From DASUBN01 sp050261675 (GTDB lineage: Bacteria > Pseudomonadota > Gammaproteobacteria > Natronospirales > REEB76): a DNA stretch of 56,783 nt. The translations under genes were made by a program, and so were the position numbers. Below, in pieces: positions 52,484-56,783 of this stretch. The stretch is from positions 1 through 56,783 of the forward strand of contig JBLNDO010000100.1 of NCBI GenBank assembly GCA_050261675.1, written 5' to 3'. Under the pieces are notes generated by a model that saw only the letters and a list, made by a program, of their open reading frames with translations, ran no database searches and was not told the DNA's origin. The first letter of the stretch is position 1; the number at the start of each line of letters is the position of its first letter.

Positions 52484-52489
52484 TAAAAT
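52484..52489 (+). promoter_or_regulatory. -10 element suggesting a leaderless thiD transcript
   Basis: TAAAAT ends 6 nt before the thiD ATG, so transcription would start at or next to the start codon. No Shine-Dalgarno sequence lies in the short stretch between. The -35 region is weak. Confidence 0.45.
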
Positions 52490-52495
52490 TCATTT

Positions 52496-53281
52496 ATGCG
52501 AAATGCGTCTCATCCACCGGTGGTGCTGGTCATCGCCGGCAACGATCCGTCAGGTGGCGCCGGCCTCGCCGCCGACATCCAGGCAATCACCATGGCGGGC
52601 GCTCACCCGGCGCCGGTGGCGGCCGCGCTCACGCTGCAAGATAGCCGTGACGTGATGGAAGTGATGGCGCTGGACCCCGCCTTCGTGACCGCGCAAGCCG
52701 AAGCGGTGCTCGCCGACATGCCAGTGGCCGCGGTGAAGCTCGGACTACTGGCGGCTGCCGGGGTAGGGCGCGCGGTGGCGGCGCTACTCGCGGAATACCC
52801 GGCTCTGCCCGTGGTGGTGGACCCGGTGCTTGCCGCCGGCGGTGGCGGACGGCTCGCCGAAGACGCGTTGCTGGACGTGTATCTCCGGGAACTGTTTCCG
52901 CTGGCGGCGCTAGTCACACCCAACGCCCCCGAAAGCCGGCGCTTTGCGCCCGAGGCCGTCGATGCCGCCGGGCGGGCCCAAACGATCCTTTCCACGGGCG
53001 CACGGCACGTGCTCGTCAAGGGCGCGGATGAAGCGGGACCCGACGTGCGCAATCGTCTCTTCGGCCCCAGCCTGCAGCGCGAGTACGCCTGGCCGCGGCT
53101 GCCGGGGAGCTACCACGGCTCAGGCTGCACCCTCGCCTCCGCCATCGCCGCACGCCTTGCCTTGGGCTCGGGCATGGAAGACGCAGTCGAACAGGGACAG
53201 CGCTACACCTGGGAGGCCCTGCAGCGGGGATGGCAGCCTGGCCGGGGCCAGCATTTCCCCTGCCGCGGGCCGAAGCCGTGA
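52496..53281 (+). CDS. thiD: Hydroxymethylpyrimidine/phosphomethylpyrimidine kinase ThiD
   Basis: ThiD phosphorylates hydroxymethylpyrimidine and its monophosphate to give the pyrimidine half of thiamine. The 261-residue ribokinase-fold protein shows VIAGNDPSGGAGLAADIQAI at the substrate loop, AVKLGLL, VVVDPVLAAGGG, and the anion-hole/catalytic GSYHGSGCTLASAIAARLALG. Its stop overlaps the thiE start. No TPP riboswitch is visible upstream. Confidence 0.95.
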   Translation: MRNASHPPVVLVIAGNDPSGGAGLAADIQAITMAGAHPAPVAAALTLQDSRDVMEVMALDPAFVTAQAEAVLADMPVAAVKLGLLAAAGVGRAVAALLAEYPALPVVVDPVLAAGGGGRLAEDALLDVYLRELFPLAALVTPNAPESRRFAPEAVDAAGRAQTILSTGARHVLVKGADEAGPDVRNRLFGPSLQREYAWPRLPGSYHGSGCTLASAIAARLALGSGMEDAVEQGQRYTWEALQRGWQPGRGQHFPCRGPKP

Positions 53282-53898
53282 GTGCGGGCCTTCGCGGTCT
53301 TTACGCCATCGCCGATACGGAACTCATTCCCGGCCCGGCATTGCCGCCCGCCGTGGAAGCCGCCATCCGAGGCGGCGCACGCCTCGTGCAATACCGGGAC
53401 AAGTCAGGCGATGCGGCACGGCGCGCGAGCGAAGCGCGCGCACTCCTGGAAATCTGCCGCGGCCACGGCGTGCCGTGCATCGTCAACGACGATGTGGAGC
53501 TCGCGGCGGCCGTGGGCGCGGACGGCGTGCATCTCGGCAAGGACGACGTCGACCCCAAGGCGGCGCGGGTCCGTCTCGGACCCCGGGCCCTGGTGGGCGT
53601 GTCCTGCTACGACTCCCTGGAGCGGGCCGTGGCGACCGTCCGGGCGGGAGCCGACTATGTGGCGTTCGGCAGCTTCTTCCCCTCGGATACCAAACCAGGC
53701 GCCGTGCGTCCGTCGCTCGAGTTGCTCACGGAGGCCCGGCGCCGCTTAAGCATCCCGCTCTGCGCCATTGGCGGAATCACCCCGGAGAACGGCGGCACCT
53801 TGGTCAATGCCGGTGCCGACATGCTGGCCGTGATCCGTGGTCTGTTCGCCGCACCGGATATCGCGGCTGTGGCCAGGGCCTACGCCAGGCTCTTCTAG
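53278..53898 (+). CDS. thiE: Thiamine-phosphate synthase ThiE
   Basis: ThiE joins the pyrimidine pyrophosphate and thiazole phosphate into thiamine monophosphate. The 206-residue TIM barrel has LYAIADTELIP, VQYRDKSGDAARR, CIVNDDVELAAAVGADGVHLGKDD, VGVSCYDSLERA, VAFGSFFPSDTKPGA and CAIGGITPENGG, all family landmarks. GTG 53278 overlaps the thiD stop (GTGA), giving translational coupling; the open frame upstream to 53230 is inside thiD. Its stop overlaps the convergent phosphatase stop. Confidence 0.95.
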   Translation: MSAGLRGLYAIADTELIPGPALPPAVEAAIRGGARLVQYRDKSGDAARRASEARALLEICRGHGVPCIVNDDVELAAAVGADGVHLGKDDVDPKAARVRLGPRALVGVSCYDSLERAVATVRAGADYVAFGSFFPSDTKPGAVRPSLELLTEARRRLSIPLCAIGGITPENGGTLVNAGADMLAVIRGLFAAPDIAAVARAYARLF

Positions 53899-54695
53899 GT
53901 TTCTATATATACGGCGATGGCGGAGTAGTTGTCCTGTCTGGGCAAGGCCTCCGCCGCCACCCGCTGTGTCAGGATATCCAACAGCTCTTCCGGCCCTTCG
54001 GCGGCGACCACTGCCTGTTCCAGGGCAAGATTGTCGAAATGCTCCCACAGCCCGTCGCTCGCCAACAGCATCACATCGCCGGAGCGGGGAGGCAGCTCAG
54101 CACGGCGTGCGCTGATGAGCAGCGAACTGTCGCCTCCCAGCGTACTCACCAAGCGCGAACGGTCGGGATGACGCGCGATATCCGCTTCCGCCACCTCCCC
54201 CGCAGATACCAGGAGCTGCACGGCACTGTGGTCACGGGTGCGCCACGCGAGGCGGCCGTCGCGGAAATGGTAGAGACGTGAATCGCCCGCGTGGGCCCAA
54301 GCAAGGCTCTCGCCATCCACGCCCAAAAGCACGAGTGTGCTGCGCATGCCGGCGAATTCCGCATTGCGCCGCTGCTCGTTGACAATCGCGGCATGCGCAT
54401 TGCTGATGGCCTGCTTGAGCTTGTCCTCGAGCCGTGGGATCGCGCTACGCTCCAGCGAATGGAGGCCCGCTTCCACCGCGAGTCCCGCTGCGCGCGCGCC
54501 ACCGTGGTGGCCGCCGAGGCCGTCCGCCAGAGCCCAGCAGGCATATTGGCCGTTGTGCACGTACCCAAGCCTGTCCTCGTTGTACTCCCGTACACCCTGG
54601 GCGCTGAAACCAGCGCTATGCAGTGCAATGCCGCCATAACGGACAAGAGGGTACGTTTCGTGCGCGGCCCCGCGAAACTGCCCGGACGCGCTCAC
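53895..54695 (-). CDS. PP2C-type serine/threonine protein phosphatase
   Basis: The 266-residue metal-dependent phosphatase has the PP2C motifs in order: REYNEDRLGY, WALADGLGGHHGG, WAHAGDSRLYHF, MLLASDGLWEHF and RQDNYSAIAVYI, whose Asp residues bind the two metal ions. It has no membrane segment and should be cytoplasmic. GTG 54695 overlaps the stop of the kinase gene (GTGA), so kinase and phosphatase are translationally coupled and probably act on the same targets, including the kinase itself. Confidence 0.94.
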   Translation of the reverse strand: MSASGQFRGAAHETYPLVRYGGIALHSAGFSAQGVREYNEDRLGYVHNGQYACWALADGLGGHHGGARAAGLAVEAGLHSLERSAIPRLEDKLKQAISNAHAAIVNEQRRNAEFAGMRSTLVLLGVDGESLAWAHAGDSRLYHFRDGRLAWRTRDHSAVQLLVSAGEVAEADIARHPDRSRLVSTLGGDSSLLISARRAELPPRSGDVMLLASDGLWEHFDNLALEQAVVAAEGPEELLDILTQRVAAEALPRQDNYSAIAVYIET

Positions 54696-56746
54696 GGCTT
54701 GAATTCGAGGCGGTAGCGGATGCGCTTGCGCTGGCGGGAACCGTGGACGGTATCGGGCGAGAACATCCAGCTGTGCACGGCGTGCATGGCCACGTCGTCG
54801 AACACCCCCTTCGGGGAAGAGTCCACTACCTCCACGCTGGAGGTGCTGCCGTCGACGTTGACATTGAACTCCAGCACCACGTACCCGCTCATGCCCTTGG
54901 CGGCCTGCGGGTATTTGGGCGCCGGCGAATAGATGGGCTTGGGCAGGACTTCCCCCTGTACCACAGAATCGGCGCTCAAGGGCGAATTGGACGCAGCCGG
55001 CCTCGACCCGGGCTTGGCGATGGCGACGCGTTTCGGCGGCACTTGCGTTCCCTTCGCGACCGGGTGCTGTGCTGCCTTGAGGGCCGCGTCCAGGTCGCTG
55101 CGATCACCCGGCAGTTCCGCGCCGTTGGGGTCGAGCGCCGCGAGCTGCTCCAGCACCGACTGGGCGTTGGGTTCCGTCGGCGGTGCCAGCTGCTTCTTCG
55201 CCAGCAGTTCCCTGAACCGGGACTGCAGGGCGTTCGCCTGGGCCGCGGTCGCCGACCGCTGCAGCCTAGCGACGGCGTCCTCCGCCTCCGCCTGGTGGGC
55301 GCAACTACCGCAGGAACCGAGGTATGCCTGGTAGGCGGCGACGGTGTTGGCCGCCGCGGCCGTGTCGTAGAGATGCTGGTCGTTGCCGGTGCGGCGGCTA
55401 TAGATGAAGATGCTGGTGGCGAGCATGATCATGATGAGTGCGGTCAACGCGATGCGCAGGCCGCGCGGCTCGCGCAGGTGCTTGGTGAGCCGCGAGGTGA
55501 GCGTCGAGGGGTCCTGGTTCGCGGTCTCGAACTGTGCTTCCAGCGCAGCCCCGAGGCGCCGTGCCTGGACCTTGAACCGCTCCAGGAGCGAGGTCCTTGG
55601 CATCATCTCCGTCGCGTTCGGCCGGCGCGTTCCTTCGATGAGAGGCACCAGGCTGTCGCCGCCCCGAGTGGGCAGGGATATCACGGTGGAATCCCCCGCG
55701 GTGGCGCCGGGAAGCCCCTGATTTGCGCTCGGGGCCTGGACTGACGTATATACCCGCTGGCTGTGCGCCGGCAGGGTCGGCGCCGACATGACACCGTGCT
55801 GCAGTTCCGGCACCTCCGCCAGGCTCTCCGGAACCTCGATGATCTGCGGCGGCACCGGCGAGCCGCGCAGCCGCTCGCGGAATTCGTGGGCACTCTGGGG
55901 TCGGTCGCGCTGCTTGAATTTCAGAGCCCAGTCGACGCAGTCCAGAAGGTCACGGGAATACTTGTCCTTGCCCTCCACCGACGCGCTGACATACGGGTCC
56001 TCGGCGCCATCGCTCATGGTGGCGCTGCGGCGCGCCGCGTCGGCGGGCGCGTGACCGAACATGCAGTAATAGATGCTGGCGCCGACGGCGTAGAGGTCGC
56101 TCCAGGCGCCCTGGCGGCCGTCGCTGGAATACTGCTCGATGGGTGCGTAGCCCGGCGTCACCAGCGAGGTCAGGTTCTGGCTCTGGGCGCCGATGGCCTG
56201 GCGCACCGCGCCGAAATCGATGAGCATCGGCCCGCCATAGGCACGCACGTAGATGTTGCTGGGCTTGATGTCGCGGTGCACGAGCTGCAGGCGGTGCAGC
56301 GCCTCGAGACCGTCCAGTACCGGCAGGAAGATGCCGAGCAGCCGGCCCTCTTCCAGCGTCGGACCGTTGCGTTTCAGGTACTGGCTGAGCGTCAGACCCG
56401 GCTCAAAGTCCATCACCATGTAGGCCGTGCCGTTCGCCTCGATGAGGCGCGCGACGCGCACGATATTGGGGTGCTTGAAGCGCGCCAGCGCCCGCGCCTC
56501 TTCCTTGAAGCGTTCCAGGCCCCATTTGTAGGAATCGGCGTCGAACTCGGACTTGGCGACCACCTCGGACTTCGCGTTGCGCACCGCGAACTCCTGTGGC
56601 AGGAATTCCTTGATGGCCACGAGCGCGTTGAGGTTGGTGTCCTGCGCAAGGTAAGTCAGCCCGAAGCCGCCGTGTCCGAGTAGGCGGCCGATCAGGTATT
56701 CATCCAGCTTGTAACCGACAGGCAGAGCGCTGGCGTGTGTAGACAC
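54692..56746 (-). CDS. Ser/Thr protein kinase fused to a periplasmic TonB C-terminal domain
   Basis: The 684-residue protein has a cytoplasmic Hanks-type kinase domain (about 16-295): Gly loop GHGGFG (24-29), Lys46 in VAIKEF, catalytic HRDIKPSN with Asp159, and Asp177 in DFG. A Pro/Ser-rich linker follows (about 300-425). One membrane helix spans about 429-449 (RIALTALIMIMLATSIFIY). The outer part has a helical AAYQAYLGSCGSC...AEDAVARL unit and, at about 605-684, a TonB-type domain (SPAPKYPQAAKGMSGYVVLEFNVNVDGS to YRLEF). All kinase residues are intact, so it is likely active. The stop overlaps the PP2C start. Partners further upstream lie outside the window. Confidence 0.93.
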   Translation of the reverse strand: MSTHASALPVGYKLDEYLIGRLLGHGGFGLTYLAQDTNLNALVAIKEFLPQEFAVRNAKSEVVAKSEFDADSYKWGLERFKEEARALARFKHPNIVRVARLIEANGTAYMVMDFEPGLTLSQYLKRNGPTLEEGRLLGIFLPVLDGLEALHRLQLVHRDIKPSNIYVRAYGGPMLIDFGAVRQAIGAQSQNLTSLVTPGYAPIEQYSSDGRQGAWSDLYAVGASIYYCMFGHAPADAARRSATMSDGAEDPYVSASVEGKDKYSRDLLDCVDWALKFKQRDRPQSAHEFRERLRGSPVPPQIIEVPESLAEVPELQHGVMSAPTLPAHSQRVYTSVQAPSANQGLPGATAGDSTVISLPTRGGDSLVPLIEGTRRPNATEMMPRTSLLERFKVQARRLGAALEAQFETANQDPSTLTSRLTKHLREPRGLRIALTALIMIMLATSIFIYSRRTGNDQHLYDTAAAANTVAAYQAYLGSCGSCAHQAEAEDAVARLQRSATAAQANALQSRFRELLAKKQLAPPTEPNAQSVLEQLAALDPNGAELPGDRSDLDAALKAAQHPVAKGTQVPPKRVAIAKPGSRPAASNSPLSADSVVQGEVLPKPIYSPAPKYPQAAKGMSGYVVLEFNVNVDGSTSSVEVVDSSPKGVFDDVAMHAVHSWMFSPDTVHGSRQRKRIRYRLEFKP

Positions 56747-56783
56747 TGACTGATTCCCTCAACGAAGACGCATCCCCGGAGCA

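Noticed and set aside
52371..52495. TPP riboswitch in front of thiD
   Set aside because: The conserved CTGAGA and the ACCTGAT-type segments of the thi-box are absent, and the likely promoter leaves no leader to hold one.

Overview
The window looks like a chromosomal segment of a GC-rich gammaproteobacterium with an outer membrane and an aerobic respiratory chain. The evidence is gene order. An RNase P RNA 5' end sits beside rsmI, which diverges from lpoA-yraN-diaA. A petABC-sspA-sspB block is followed by degS-like/murA/ibaG and then kdsD-kdsC-lptC-lptA-lptB-rpoN-hpf-rapZ, all familiar gammaproteobacterial neighbourhoods. I cannot place it to genus. Nothing looks like a prophage, an insertion sequence with transposase, or a CRISPR array. 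Coding density is very high, with many 1-4 base start/stop overlaps.

Layout. 1-5.4 kb: RNase P RNA end, rsmI, lpoA, yraN, diaA and an FAD-linked hydroxyacid dehydrogenase. 5.3-10.3 kb (minus strand): cytochrome bc1 genes petABC, sspA, sspB, a DUF4442 protein and a macrodomain protein in one head-to-tail run. 10.4-13.1 kb: DegS-like protease, murA and ibaG. 13.2-19.7 kb: Kdo synthesis, LPS transport, sigma-54, hibernation factor and rapZ, with a 139-bp palindromic element where ptsN would be expected. 19.7-31 kb (accessory): patatin, zinc alcohol dehydrogenase, orphan ParA, penicillin acylase family enzyme, a DesK/DesR-like two-component pair and a large secreted subtilase with a GlyGly-CTERM-like tail. 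31-37 kb: a tkt-gap-pgk-pyk central-carbon cluster. 37-45.2 kb (accessory): thioesterase, a DapB homologue lacking the usual histidine pair, two tandem DUF4382 proteins, a 7TM receptor without output domain, a hemolysin III protein, a DsbA-fold isomerase and tonB-exbD-exbB. 45.5-48.5 kb: metK and ahcY separated by an SAH riboswitch, then a 45-residue lysine-rich protein behind an FNR-type site. 48.6-53.9 kb: ilvE, cysK, O-methyltransferase, TraB/GumN protein, rubredoxin, thiD and thiE. 53.9-56.7 kb: a PP2C phosphatase and a Ser/Thr kinase fused through a membrane helix to a TonB C-terminal domain.

How the genes work together. Much of the window serves the envelope (murA, lpoA, kdsDC, lptCAB, the sigma-E-type protease, ExbBD-TonB). 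Energy and carbon flow are covered by bc1 and lower glycolysis. MetK, AhcY and the SAH riboswitch form a methyl-cycle unit. The most unusual items are the kinase-TonB fusion with its phosphatase, the FNR-linked basic microprotein, the GlyGly-CTERM subtilase beside a two-component system, the DapB homologue without its histidines, and the tandem DUF4382 lipoproteins next to a receptor without an output domain.
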